DNA from: Verrucomicrobiota bacterium
Lineage (GTDB): Bacteria > Verrucomicrobiota > Verrucomicrobiia > Opitutales > Opitutaceae
NCBI GenBank assembly: GCA_016235555.1
Contig: JACRKC010000007.1
Span: 1-64,000, forward strand
Direction: 5' to 3'
DNA: 64,000 nucleotides
This document shows, piece by piece, positions 7,450-15,647 of the stretch. The position numbers and the translations under genes are program-made. The first letter of the stretch is position 1. Each line of letters starts with the position of its first letter. The notes beneath the pieces are model-generated. The model saw only the letters and a list, made by a program, of their open reading frames with translations, did not search any database and was not told where the DNA came from.

Positions 7450-8487
7450 TTACGCCAGCGCGGCGCTGGGATCGACCCGCAACTCCGTGCCGGTGGCGCG
7501 ATCGAGGCCGTCAGGATCGGCCCAGGCGGCAAACGCGATCATGCCGGCGTTGTCGCCCGTGTGCCGGGGTTGCGCGGCGAACAACGGGACGCCCGCGCGG
7601 CGGGCCTCGCCGTCAAGCGCGGCGCGGAGCGTCTGGTTGTTGGCCACACCACCGGACAGACCCAGGCTGCGATAGGATGCACCGTCTGCGGCCAGCGCGG
7701 CGCGGGTCTTGCGGGCCAGCGCATCCACCACGGCCTGCTGGTAACTCGCGCAGAGATCCGGCCGCCGGGCCAGAACTTCGTCGGGGCTCATTTTCTCCAC
7801 GCGGTAGCGCAGGCTGGTCTTCAGACCGGAAAACGAAAAATCCAACTCGTCGCGCCGGCCGATCCCGCGGGGAAAATCAAACGCGTCCGCCCGCCCGCCT
7901 GCCGCCAGCCGCTCGACGATCGGCCCGCCCGGATAGCCGAGGCCGAGGAGCTTGGCCCCTTTGTCGAGCGCCTCGCCCGCGGCGTCGTCGCGCGTCGAAG
8001 CCAGCACGCGCACCCGGCGCGCTTCGTCGATGGCGAACAACAGGGTGTTGCCGCCCGACACGATCAGCCCGAGATGTGGCAGCAATCCGGCGAGGCGCCG
8101 GTCGAAGTCGGCCGGCGCTTCCGCGTGCAGCGCCACGAACGGCGACCATACATGCCCGCGCAGGTGATTCGCCCCGACCAGTGGCACGCGCAGCGCGAAC
8201 GCCAGCGCTTTCGCCGCCGCGACGCCGATCACGAGGCAGGCGGCGAGACCGGGGCCGTTGGTGACGGCGATCCGCGAGATTCGCTCCCAGCCGACCTCAT
8301 TCCGGGCGCGCTCGAGCAGGGGCGCGAAATGCCGCAGATGTTCGCGCGTCGCGAGGTCGGGCACGACGCCACCGTGTTGCTCGTGCAACGCGATCTGGCT
8401 GTGCACCCATTCACCGACGAGTCCACGCCTCGGATCGAAGACGGCCACGGCGGTCTCGTCGCAGGAACTCTCCAGCGCGAGGATCAT
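7450..8487 (-). CDS. tsaD: tRNA N6-adenosine threonylcarbamoyltransferase TsaD
   Basis: TsaD (formerly Gcp/YgjD) transfers the threonylcarbamoyl group to A37 of ANN-decoding tRNAs together with TsaB, TsaC and TsaE. The 345-residue product opens with MILALESSCDETAVAVFD. It shows the iron-binding histidines His108 and His112 in GANHLRGHVWSP, the glycine-rich LIVSGGNTLLFAI, and the C-terminal SGGVANNQTLR and HTGDNAGMIAFAAW with the metal-ligand Asp. Its ATG overlaps the stop codon of ctpA by four bases, so the two genes are translationally coupled. The assignment is secure. Confidence 0.96.
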   Translation of the reverse strand: MILALESSCDETAVAVFDPRRGLVGEWVHSQIALHEQHGGVVPDLATREHLRHFAPLLERARNEVGWERISRIAVTNGPGLAACLVIGVAAAKALAFALRVPLVGANHLRGHVWSPFVALHAEAPADFDRRLAGLLPHLGLIVSGGNTLLFAIDEARRVRVLASTRDDAAGEALDKGAKLLGLGYPGGPIVERLAAGGRADAFDFPRGIGRRDELDFSFSGLKTSLRYRVEKMSPDEVLARRPDLCASYQQAVVDALARKTRAALAADGASYRSLGLSGGVANNQTLRAALDGEARRAGVPLFAAQPRHTGDNAGMIAFAAWADPDGLDRATGTELRVDPSAALA

Positions 8488-9758
8488 CGTCCGGAGCGGC
8501 CGGCCAGCACGCGCACGCCTTTCAACACGTCGAGGGCCGCCTGCAATTGCCGGTCCTCGATCGGCTCGAAGCCGAAGCGTTCCTTGAACGCCTGCGGATC
8601 GCTGAGGTCGGCCCGGGCGCGCTGGCGGCTGAGTTTCTCATCCTCCTCGGGCGTCATGACCACCTCGACGTGGGGCGTGATGCCCTTCTCGTGGATGCTC
8701 ACGCCGGCGGGGGTGTAATAGCGGGCGGTGGTGAGGCGCAGGCCCTCGCCGTTCTTGAGCGGAAACACGGATTGCACGGACCCCTTGCCGAAGGAACGCT
8801 CGCCGACCACGACCGCCCGGTTCGTATCCTTGAGCGCGCCCGTAAGAATCTCCGCCGCGCTCGCGCTGCCCGCGTTGATCAGGACCGCGACCGGCAGCGT
8901 GACCGGATGGCCGTCGGCCTCGGCGCGGTAGTCGTCGCGGTCGGCCGGCTGGCGGCCCTGCGTGTAGACGATGAGTTCACCCTTGCGGAAAAACGGCTCG
9001 GCCACCTCCACGGCAGCTTCGAGCACACCGCCGGGATTGTTGCGCAAGTCGATCACGAGGGACGTGACGCCCCGCCGCAACAGGCCCTCGAGCGCCCGGC
9101 CGAACTGTTCGCCGGTGTGGTCGGAAAACTCGGTGAGCTGCACGTAACCGACACCACCGTCGATCACGCGCACGTCGCGCACGCTTTCGCTGCGGATCAC
9201 CTCGCGCACCAGCGCAACCTCGAATCGCCGCTGCGTGGACGGGCGGAAGAGCCCGACCACCACCTTGGTTTTCGGTTTGCCGCGGAGCTGGCTGACGATG
9301 CCGTCGGAGGAGTTGAGACTTTCCACCGGCCGGCCGTCGATCGCGACCACCTCATCGCCGCGCTGGATGCCCGCCCGGTCGCTCGGCGTGCCAGCGATCG
9401 GCGCGATGACGATCGCCTTGCCGGCGCGCGTCTCGACCTCGATGCCAATGCCACCAAACTCCCCGGTCAGATCCTCCTCGAATTCCTTGTTGTCCTTGGC
9501 CTCGAGAAACTCCGAATGCGGATCGAGCGATTCGACCATGCCGTGGATCGCGTTGCGCGCGAGTTTGTCGTAGGCCGCAGCCCGGGGATCGACGTAGTGC
9601 TCGCTGACGAGTTGCATGACATCGCGCACGTAGCCGGCGTGGCGGGAAAGCTCGCGGGAGGGAAACAGACTCCATGCCACCGCCACGCGGGCCGCGGCGA
9701 GCGACAGCGCGATGCCCAGCATCACACCCGTCGCAAGAATGAGAATCCGTTTGAACAT
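8484..9758 (-). CDS. ctpA: Carboxyl-terminal processing protease (S41 family)
   Basis: Periplasmic serine protease that trims or degrades substrates from the C-terminus. A signal peptide or anchor is evident (FKRILILATGVMLGIALSLAAA), then a PDZ domain (FGGIGIEVET ... GTPSDRAGIQRGDEVVAIDGRPV). The S41 catalytic domain has the nucleophile in NAGSASAAEI and the general-base Lys in GERSFGKGSVQSV. The C-terminal ~70 residues include the usual TARYYTPAGVSIHEKGI strand. I start at the ATG at 9758 (about 424 residues); an ATG at 9776 adds only six residues. It is the first gene of a two-gene operon with tsaD and is divergent from the methyltransferase gene at 9793. Confidence 0.93.
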   Translation of the reverse strand: MFKRILILATGVMLGIALSLAAARVAVAWSLFPSRELSRHAGYVRDVMQLVSEHYVDPRAAAYDKLARNAIHGMVESLDPHSEFLEAKDNKEFEEDLTGEFGGIGIEVETRAGKAIVIAPIAGTPSDRAGIQRGDEVVAIDGRPVESLNSSDGIVSQLRGKPKTKVVVGLFRPSTQRRFEVALVREVIRSESVRDVRVIDGGVGYVQLTEFSDHTGEQFGRALEGLLRRGVTSLVIDLRNNPGGVLEAAVEVAEPFFRKGELIVYTQGRQPADRDDYRAEADGHPVTLPVAVLINAGSASAAEILTGALKDTNRAVVVGERSFGKGSVQSVFPLKNGEGLRLTTARYYTPAGVSIHEKGITPHVEVVMTPEEDEKLSRQRARADLSDPQAFKERFGFEPIEDRQLQAALDVLKGVRVLAGRSGR

Positions 9759-9792
9759 GCCGCCCACTGTGGGCATCCGCTTCGCTTTGTAA

Positions 9793-10791
9793 ATGGGTTC
9801 GTCAACGCCAGTCCCGACCCGCGCGGCCTCGCCGGAATTTCGCGAAATTTTCCGCGCCCATGCGGACACCGACGGGACGATGGACTTCGCCCGATTCATG
9901 GCGCTGGCGCTCTACGATCCGGCGGTGGGCTACTACCGCGCCCCGCGGCGGCGGATCGGCTGCGAGGCCGGGACGGATTTTTTCACGGCGAGCACGAGCA
10001 ACCCGGTGTTTGGCGAACTCGTGTGCGCGGCTTGCGTGACCCTGCTGCACGGCGCCGAGCCGGCGGAGTTCACATTTGTCGAAATCGGAGCCGAACCGGA
10101 GGCCGGCGTGCTGCAAGGCGTGGCGCATCCCTTCGCGGCGGCGCGCACCGTGCGCGTCGGCGAACCGCCGCCACTCGCGGGCCGGTGCGTGGTGTTTTCC
10201 AACGAACTGTTCGATGCGCAGCCGTTCCGACGCTATGGATTTCGCGATGGTCGGTGGCGCGAGCTGGGCGTGACGCTGCGCGCGGACGTGCTCGCCGAGG
10301 TGGAGCTGACGCGCCGCCCGACACCATCCCTCCTGCCGGCCACGGCGCCGGAGGGCTATGTCATCGACGCCCCGCTGGCCGCCGCCGAGTTGGCGGGCGC
10401 TCTCGCCGCGCGGCCGTGGACGGGGCTGTTTATCGCGTGCGATTATGGCAAAACCTGGCCGGAACTCGCCTGCGACACCCCCGCCGGCACCGCGCGGGCC
10501 TATTTCCGTCATGCCCAGTCGAATGACCTGCTCGCCCGCCCTGGCGAACAGGACCTCACCTGCCATGTGTGCTGGGACTGGCTGGTTGGGGCGCTGCGCC
10601 AGCGGGGCTTCGCGGAACCCCAGGTGCAGCCGCAGGAAGCGTTTTTCGTCCGCCATGCGGGCCGGTTCCTCGCATCGACCACGGCAGCCGAGGCCGGGCG
10701 GTTCAGCCACCGGAAACAAAGCCTGCTGCAACTGCTTCACCCTTCACATCTCGGGCAAAAATTTCAGGTGCTGCACGCGTGGCGGGAGTGA
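9793..10791 (+). CDS. SAM-dependent methyltransferase, MidA/NDUFAF7-like (COG1565)
   Basis: The 332-residue protein has the family opening MDFARFMALALYDPAVGYYRAP and then GTDFFTAS...NPVFGELV, which precede the SAM-binding domain in MidA-type proteins. The glycine-rich loop, usually EVGPGRG-like, reads FVEIGAEPEAGVLQG. CVVFSNELFDAQPFRRYGF matches the family S-N-E-L-(F/L)-D-A segment. The mitochondrial homologue methylates an arginine of a complex I subunit; bacterial roles are not settled. The unusual SAM loop could mean weakened cofactor binding. The gene is short for the family (often 350-400 residues) but complete. It is divergent from ctpA by 34 bases. Confidence 0.78.
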   Translation: MGSSTPVPTRAASPEFREIFRAHADTDGTMDFARFMALALYDPAVGYYRAPRRRIGCEAGTDFFTASTSNPVFGELVCAACVTLLHGAEPAEFTFVEIGAEPEAGVLQGVAHPFAAARTVRVGEPPPLAGRCVVFSNELFDAQPFRRYGFRDGRWRELGVTLRADVLAEVELTRRPTPSLLPATAPEGYVIDAPLAAAELAGALAARPWTGLFIACDYGKTWPELACDTPAGTARAYFRHAQSNDLLARPGEQDLTCHVCWDWLVGALRQRGFAEPQVQPQEAFFVRHAGRFLASTTAAEAGRFSHRKQSLLQLLHPSHLGQKFQVLHAWRE

Positions 10792-10795
10792 TGTG

Positions 10796-10898
10796 CACAC
10801 GGCTTTCCGGTGTGGTTTCGCACCTGGAGGTCAGCTCGCTGGCGAGCGCGCCGGCCTACGCGGGAACGATTGGTGCATTCACACCGGAAAGTCGTGGT
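10796..10898. repeat. Inverted-repeat element upstream of rpmB
   Basis: CACACGGCTTTCCGGTGTG near 10796 is matched in inverse orientation by CACACCGGAAAGTCGTG near 10880. Between them lies a second imperfect palindrome centred on GCTCGCTGGCGAGCG (10840-10855), ending in GCCGGCCTACG-like sequence that recalls the repeat at 50965-51000. This MITE- or BIME-like element fills most of the 190-base gap before rpmB. Confidence 0.6.
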
Positions 10899-10981
10899 GA
10901 TGTGCGCCGTCGGCAAAATTGCCCTTGCCTCGCCCGGTCGCCGGCCTTTACTCGCGACCCTTTAACCAATCGAAAACCATC

Positions 10982-11215
10982 ATGGCCAGAGTTTGCTTCA
11001 TCACCGGTCGCCGTCCCGTCAAGGGCTCGATCATCAACCGCAAAGGTCAGTCCAAGAAGAGCGGCGGCATCGGCACGCACGTGACGAGCATCACGAAGCG
11101 CAAATTCCGCCCTAATCTCCAGCGCATCCGTATCCGCACCGCCAACGGCGGCGTGAAGCGCGTCTGGGTCTCCGTGAAGGCCATCAAGGCCGGTCTCGTC
11201 GAGAAAGTGGTCTGA
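10982..11215 (+). CDS. rpmB: 50S ribosomal protein L28
   Basis: The 77-residue product reads MARVCFITGRRPVKGSIINR and continues with basic, L28-typical segments (TKRKFRPNLQRIRI, then VSVKAIKAGLVEKV). The start at the ATG at 10982 gives the family length; an upstream extension in the same frame is not conserved in character. L28 sits near the E site of the large subunit. Only one Cys near the N-terminus (VCFITG) is present rather than the two CxxC pairs of zinc-binding L28, so this is the zinc-free form. A strong intrinsic terminator follows at 11240-11269, so the gene is monocistronic. Confidence 0.97.
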   Translation: MARVCFITGRRPVKGSIINRKGQSKKSGGIGTHVTSITKRKFRPNLQRIRIRTANGGVKRVWVSVKAIKAGLVEKVV

Positions 11216-11239
11216 GCCTCCCTCCCCCCCCTCTTTTCG

Positions 11240-11269
11240 CCCGCGGTCATCCGGCCGCGGGTTTTTTTT
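11240..11269 (+). terminator. Rho-independent terminator after rpmB
   Basis: CCCGCGG and CCGCGGG pair around TCATCCGG, followed directly by eight T residues. It lies 24 bases past the rpmB stop codon. Confidence 0.93.
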
Positions 11270-11341
11270 CGCCCGTTTTTCCTCAATCGGCGGACTGAAA
11301 ATTCTTTAGCCACAACCCATCTCTGTCATTTTCCCCCACGC

Positions 11342-13135
11342 ATGGACCCCGCCGCCAAGCTTCCGTCCCGCAGTCCGACGATCGACCAGAAGGTCGAGGC
11401 GGAGATGACCCGGCTGCTTTACCGGCAGGCGGGGTTCGGCCTGTTTTCCAACATCGTTCTCGCCCTCATCCTCGTGGCGGGCTCCCTGACGGCGCACCCG
11501 TGGGATCTGCACGCCCTGTGGCTGGGCGCCATCGTGCTGGTGACGCTCGGCCGTCTCGGGCTCAGTGCGGCCTTCACCCGGGCCAACCCCGCGCCCCACG
11601 AACTGCGGCGGTGGCGCGATGCCTTTCTCTTCAGTGTGGGCGTGGCCGGGCTGATCTGGGGCTGCGCCGGATGGCTGTATTTCCAAACCGACGAACTGCT
11701 GCCGCGCCTGCTGCTCATTTTCATTCTCGCCGGCATGAACGCCGGGGCGGCCCGCTCGCTCGCCTCGGTGCCGCTCAGCTACCGGCTTTATGTCTTCGCA
11801 ACCCTCACGCCGCTGTTCGCCCGCTTCATCACGCTGCCGGAGTCGGGGGCGTGGACCCTCGGCCTGATCGTCATCACTTACGCGCTGTTCCTGTTCAACA
11901 CCGCGCGGCTCCATCACGCCGATCTGCTGCGCCTCTGGCGCCTGATCTTCGAGAACGAGGAACTGGTCGTCACGCTCAGCGAGGCGAAGGAGCGCGCCGA
12001 GGCCGCGAGCCATTCGAAGAGCGAATTCCTTGCGACCATGAGCCACGAGATCCGCACCCCCATGAACGGCATCATGGGCATGCTCCAGGTGCTCGAAACC
12101 ACCCCGCTCAACGACGAACAACGCACCCAGGTCGAGGTGGCCGCCGGCTCGGCGGACACGCTCATGCGCCTGCTCAACGACATCCTCGACTTCTCCAAGA
12201 TCGAGAGCGGCAAACTCGATTTCGAGTCGATCCTCTTTCCGCTCGCGCCGACCGTGACGGAAGTCGCCGCCCTCATGCGCTCACGCGCCACCGAAAAGCG
12301 GCTCGCACTCTCCCTGCACCTCGCCCCCGACCTGCCGGGCCACGTCATGGGTGACGCCGTGCGTCTGAAGCAGGTGCTCCTCAACCTCACCGGCAACGCC
12401 ATCAAGTTCACCGAAACCGGGCGGGTCGCCATCGAGATCAGCGTGCGCCACCGCGACGAAACGACGGTCACCCTGCGCTTCGCCGTGTGCGACACCGGCA
12501 TCGGCATGGACGCCGCCACGCAGGCCAAGCTCTTCCAGGTGTTTTCCCAAGGCGACAGCTCGATGACCCGTCGCTTCGGCGGCACCGGCCTCGGCCTCGC
12601 CATCTCGCAGCGCCTCGTCAACCGCATGGGTGGACAAATCACCGTCCAGAGCACGCCGGGAGTCGGCTCGGAATTCAGCTTCGAACTCACGATGAAGCCT
12701 GGCGCCGCGCCACTCAGCCCGTCCCGCAGTCCCTTCGCCCGCAAACCGCAACTGCTCGAAGGCCGCGTGCTCGTCGTCGAGGACGACCGCGTCAACCAGC
12801 GCGTGGTCGAGCTCCTCCTCGAGCAACTCGGCCTCACCCCGACCATCGTCGGCGACGGCGCCTCGGCCGTCGAAGTCGCCTTGCTTGAGCCGTGGGATGT
12901 CGTGCTCATGGACTGCCAGATGCCCGGTATGGATGGCTACGAGGCCACGCGCCGCATCCGCGAAAAACTCGCCGGCCGCCCGCTCCCGATCATCGCGCTC
13001 ACCGCCAACGCCATGACGGGCGATCGCGAGGCGTGTCTCGCCGCCGGGATGAACGACTTCCTGGCCAAGCCCGTGCGGCGCGACGAACTGCGGTCCTGCC
13101 TCGAAAAGTGGCTGGCGCAGACGCCCACCGCGTAA
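11342..13135 (+). CDS. Hybrid sensor histidine kinase with C-terminal receiver
   Basis: Inner-membrane sensor of 597 residues. The N-terminal ~190 residues carry about six hydrophobic segments and no periplasmic domain, similar to MASE-type membrane sensors. The HisKA domain has phospho-acceptor His235 in [19 protein letters not shown]. The HATPase domain has the N-box [15 protein letters not shown]1 DTGIGM, F-box FQVFSQGD and G2 GGTGLGLA. A receiver domain (about 475-590) has VVEDDRVNQ, phosphoacceptor Asp524 in [12 protein letters not shown] and the Lys in FLAKPVRR. No separate output regulator is adjacent, so phosphotransfer to an Hpt protein elsewhere is likely. It ends immediately against the convergent fabF stop. 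Confidence 0.93.
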   Translation: MDPAAKLPSRSPTIDQKVEAEMTRLLYRQAGFGLFSNIVLALILVAGSLTAHPWDLHALWLGAIVLVTLGRLGLSAAFTRANPAPHELRRWRDAFLFSVGVAGLIWGCAGWLYFQTDELLPRLLLIFILAGMNAGAARSLASVPLSYRLYVFATLTPLFARFITLPESGAWTLGLIVITYALFLFNTARLHHADLLRLWRLIFENEELVVTLSEAKERAEAASHSKSEFLATMSHEIRTPMNGIMGMLQVLETTPLNDEQRTQVEVAAGSADTLMRLLNDILDFSKIESGKLDFESILFPLAPTVTEVAALMRSRATEKRLALSLHLAPDLPGHVMGDAVRLKQVLLNLTGNAIKFTETGRVAIEISVRHRDETTVTLRFAVCDTGIGMDAATQAKLFQVFSQGDSSMTRRFGGTGLGLAISQRLVNRMGGQITVQSTPGVGSEFSFELTMKPGAAPLSPSRSPFARKPQLLEGRVLVVEDDRVNQRVVELLLEQLGLTPTIVGDGASAVEVALLEPWDVVLMDCQMPGMDGYEATRRIREKLAGRPLPIIALTANAMTGDREACLAAGMNDFLAKPVRRDELRSCLEKWLAQTPTA

Positions 13136-14386
13136 CTACAGCGCGCGAAACACGACGGCCGCGTTCTGCCCGCCGAAACCGAGGTTGTTGCTCAGCACCG
13201 TGCGCACCGGCGCCTCGCGCGCGACATTCGGCACGTAGTCGAGGTCGCAGTCCGGGTCCGGCTCCTCGAGATTGATCGTCGGGGCGATCCGACCGGTCTG
13301 AATCGTCTTCACGCAGATGACCGACTCGATGCCGCCGGCGGCGCCGAGCAGGTGCCCGGTCATCGATTTCGTCGAGCTGATCGCGACCCGGCGCGCCTGG
13401 TCGCCGAAGACCTTCTTGATCGCAAGCGTCTCAAACTTGTCGTTGTAGGGCGTGCTCGTGCCGTGCGCGTTGATGTAGTCGATCTGGCCGGGCGCAACGC
13501 CCGCACTCGCCAACGCGCGCTTCATCGCCAACGAGAGCCCTTTGCCGTCCGGATCGGGCTGCGTGATGTGAAACGCATCGCAGGTGGCCGCGTAACCCGT
13601 CAGTTCACAGTAGATTCTCGCCCCCCGCGCCCGGGCATGCTCGAGCGATTCGAGCACGAGCACCCCCGCGCCCTCACCCATGATGAAACCGTCGCGGCCC
13701 TTGTCGAAGGGCCGGCTCGCCTTCTGCGGCTCGTCGTTGCGCGTGCTCATCGCTTTCATCGAACAGAAGCTCGCGTAGGCAAACGGCGTGATCGCCGCCT
13801 CGGCCCCTCCAGCGACCATCACGTCGGCATCACCGCGTCGGATGGCGTGGGCCGCCTCGCCGAGCGCATGCGTGCCCGTGGCGCAGGCGGAGACGACGCC
13901 GAAATTCGGTCCGCGCGCCCCGAGTTCGATCGCGACGAGACCGGAGCACATGTTGCCGATGAGCGCCGGAATCGTGAACGGCGACACCTTGCGCGGACCG
14001 CGCTCGGCCAGCACCTTGAGCTGCGATTCGTAAGTCCACATGCCGCCGATGCCCGAACCGATCATCACGCCGACGCGATCGCCGTCTTCGCGCGCCGGAT
14101 CGAGACCGGCATCCTTCACCGCCTGCCTGGCGGCGGCGAAACCGAAGTGGGTGTAGCGGTCGTTGCGGCGCGCCTCCTTCGGATCCATGTGCTGCGCCGC
14201 ATCCCAGTCGCGCACCTCGGCTCCGATCTGACTCGCGAAATCCTTCGGGTCGAACAGCGCGATGCGCCCGATCCCGCAACGGCCGGCCAGCAGGCTGGCC
14301 CAGAACGAATCGACGTCGTGGCCGATCGAAGTGACGACACCAAGTCCGGTGACAACAACGCGAGGTGAGGACGGTGAGTAAGCCAT
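13136..14386 (-). CDS. fabF: 3-oxoacyl-ACP synthase II (FabF)
   Basis: Condenses malonyl-ACP with acyl-ACP during fatty acid elongation. The 416-residue protein opens with [20 protein letters not shown]. It has the catalytic Cys168 in [14 protein letters not shown] and the two histidines in [11 protein letters not shown] and [13 protein letters not shown], with the conserved Lys just before the latter. A GFGGQNA motif near the end is typical of KAS II. It is the last gene of fabG-acpP-fabF on the minus strand. A strong hairpin terminator lies between acpP and fabF, so fabF probably receives only read-through transcript or has its own promoter. Confidence 0.97.
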   Translation of the reverse strand: MAYSPSSPRVVVTGLGVVTSIGHDVDSFWASLLAGRCGIGRIALFDPKDFASQIGAEVRDWDAAQHMDPKEARRNDRYTHFGFAAARQAVKDAGLDPAREDGDRVGVMIGSGIGGMWTYESQLKVLAERGPRKVSPFTIPALIGNMCSGLVAIELGARGPNFGVVSACATGTHALGEAAHAIRRGDADVMVAGGAEAAITPFAYASFCSMKAMSTRNDEPQKASRPFDKGRDGFIMGEGAGVLVLESLEHARARGARIYCELTGYAATCDAFHITQPDPDGKGLSLAMKRALASAGVAPGQIDYINAHGTSTPYNDKFETLAIKKVFGDQARRVAISSTKSMTGHLLGAAGGIESVICVKTIQTGRIAPTINLEEPDPDCDLDYVPNVAREAPVRTVLSNNLGFGGQNAAVVFRAL

Positions 14387-14414
14387 GCGCAGCGGGAACA
14401 GCCGGCAATTTCAG

Positions 14415-14469
14415 AAAACAAAAAGGCGCCCTGCCAGAACTTTCCGTGTCGGAAAATGGCAGGGCGCCT
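14415..14469 (-). terminator. Strong terminator hairpin between acpP and fabF
   Basis: AGGCGCCCTGCCA (14424-14436) and its exact complement TGGCAGGGCGCCT (14457-14469) make a 13-bp stem, extended inside by a TTTTCC/GGAAAG pairing. In the minus-strand direction it is followed by TTTTTGTTTT. It lies between acpP and fabF, so it would attenuate fabF transcription relative to acpP. Confidence 0.92.
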
Positions 14470-14487
14470 GAAAGGGAGCGCGGGCGA

Positions 14488-14751
14488 TCAGGAAGCGCCG
14501 GCCTTGGCTTTGATGTAGTCGATCACCTGGCCGACGGTCTGGAGTTTCTCCGCGTCGGACTCGGGGATCTCACCCTTGATCTCGTCCTTGAACTCTTCCT
14601 CGAAGGCCATGATCAGCTCGACGGTATCGAGCGAATCGGCGCCGAGATCGTCGAGGAAAGAGGCCGTGGGCGTGATCTGCTCTTCGTTCACGTTGAGCTG
14701 GTTCACGATGATCTCTTTGACGCGTTGTTCGATGGTTTTTTGGTCAGCCAT
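14488..14751 (-). CDS. acpP: Acyl carrier protein
   Basis: The 87-residue acidic protein starts [19 protein letters not shown] and contains the phosphopantetheine attachment Ser40 in [19 protein letters not shown]. It carries growing acyl chains as thioesters for fatty acid synthesis. It is a few residues longer at the C-terminus than E. coli AcpP (IKAKAGAS). I chose the ATG at 14751 because it gives the family N-terminus; the frame upstream continues without similarity. It lies 40 bases after fabG and is separated from fabF by a terminator. Confidence 0.97.
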   Translation of the reverse strand: MADQKTIEQRVKEIIVNQLNVNEEQITPTASFLDDLGADSLDTVELIMAFEEEFKDEIKGEIPESDAEKLQTVGQVIDYIKAKAGAS

Positions 14752-14791
14752 TGGAGCGAAAATCGGAGGACGTTGGAGTTGGTCGGAGGGT

Positions 14792-15541
14792 TCACATCGC
14801 CATCCCGCCGTCAACGGTAAAAACTTGTCCCGTGATGTAACTCGCCTCTTCCGAACACAGATACGCGGTCATGTTCGCAATATCCGCGGCTTCGCCGAAA
14901 CGTTTGAGCGGGACAACCTCGAGAATCTTCGCGGAGGCTTCGGGATTGTTCACGAACTCGGTCGTCATATCGGTCTTGATGAAGCCCGGCGCGACGGCGT
15001 TGACGGTCACGCTGCGGCCCGCGAACTCGCGCGCGAGCGTCTTGGTGAGGCCGATCATGCCGGCCTTGGCCGCGGAATAGTTGGCCTGGCCGGCGTTGCC
15101 CATGATGCCGCTCACCGAGGCGATGTTGACGATGCGGCCCCAGCGCGCCCGCGTCATCGGGCGGCCGATGAGCTTGGTCCAGTGAAAGCAGCTCGTGAGG
15201 TTGGTCGCGAGCACGTCGCTCCAATCGGCCTCGCTCATGCGGAAGAGCAGGCCGTCGCGCGTGATACCGGCATTGTTCACAAGGATATCGATCGCGGGGA
15301 ATTCCTTGAGCAGCGCCTCGGCGGCCTGCGCGATGGCGGCGCCATCCGCCACATCGACGGCGAGCGCCTTGGCCTTGCCACCCGCCGCGACGATCGCGGC
15401 GGCGGTCGCGCCGCAGGAGTCGGCGGACTTGGAAACACAAATGACGGTCACGCCGTGCTTGGCCAGCGTCTCGGCGATGGCCTTGCCGATGCCGCGGCCA
15501 GCGCCGGTGACGAGGGCGGTGCGATTGTTAAAGGTGAGCAT
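14792..15541 (-). CDS. fabG: 3-oxoacyl-ACP reductase FabG
   Basis: NADPH-dependent short-chain dehydrogenase (249 residues) that reduces 3-oxoacyl-ACP. The cofactor motif is [19 protein letters not shown], followed by [14 protein letters not shown]. The catalytic Ser lies in [11 protein letters not shown], and the Tyr and Lys in [24 protein letters not shown] and the C-terminal [14 protein letters not shown] are diagnostic of FabG. It is the first gene of fabG-acpP-fabF. The gap upstream toward the CysJ-like gene holds an inverted repeat with 19-bp arms. Confidence 0.96.
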   Translation of the reverse strand: MLTFNNRTALVTGAGRGIGKAIAETLAKHGVTVICVSKSADSCGATAAAIVAAGGKAKALAVDVADGAAIAQAAEALLKEFPAIDILVNNAGITRDGLLFRMSEADWSDVLATNLTSCFHWTKLIGRPMTRARWGRIVNIASVSGIMGNAGQANYSAAKAGMIGLTKTLAREFAGRSVTVNAVAPGFIKTDMTTEFVNNPEASAKILEVVPLKRFGEAADIANMTAYLCSEEASYITGQVFTVDGGMAM

Positions 15542-15564
15542 GTGTGGAGGGACTGAGGGAAAAA

Positions 15565-15643
15565 GGGAGTGAGGGAATGAGGGGACCGGCGCAAGGACAA
15601 GCTCCGGTGACCCACCCCCTCACGCCCTCATTCCCTCACTCCC
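15565..15643. repeat. Inverted repeat GGGAGTGAGGGAATGAGGG
   Basis: The arm GGGAGTGAGGGAATGAGGG (from 15565) is repeated as its exact complement ending at 15643, 19 bp each, with about 40 bases between. The element occupies almost the whole gap between fabG and the CysJ-like gene. A looser relative with GGGAATGAGGG and ATGCCCTCACTCC strings is seen at about 6345-6450. Confidence 0.8.
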
Positions 15644-15647
15644 CTTC

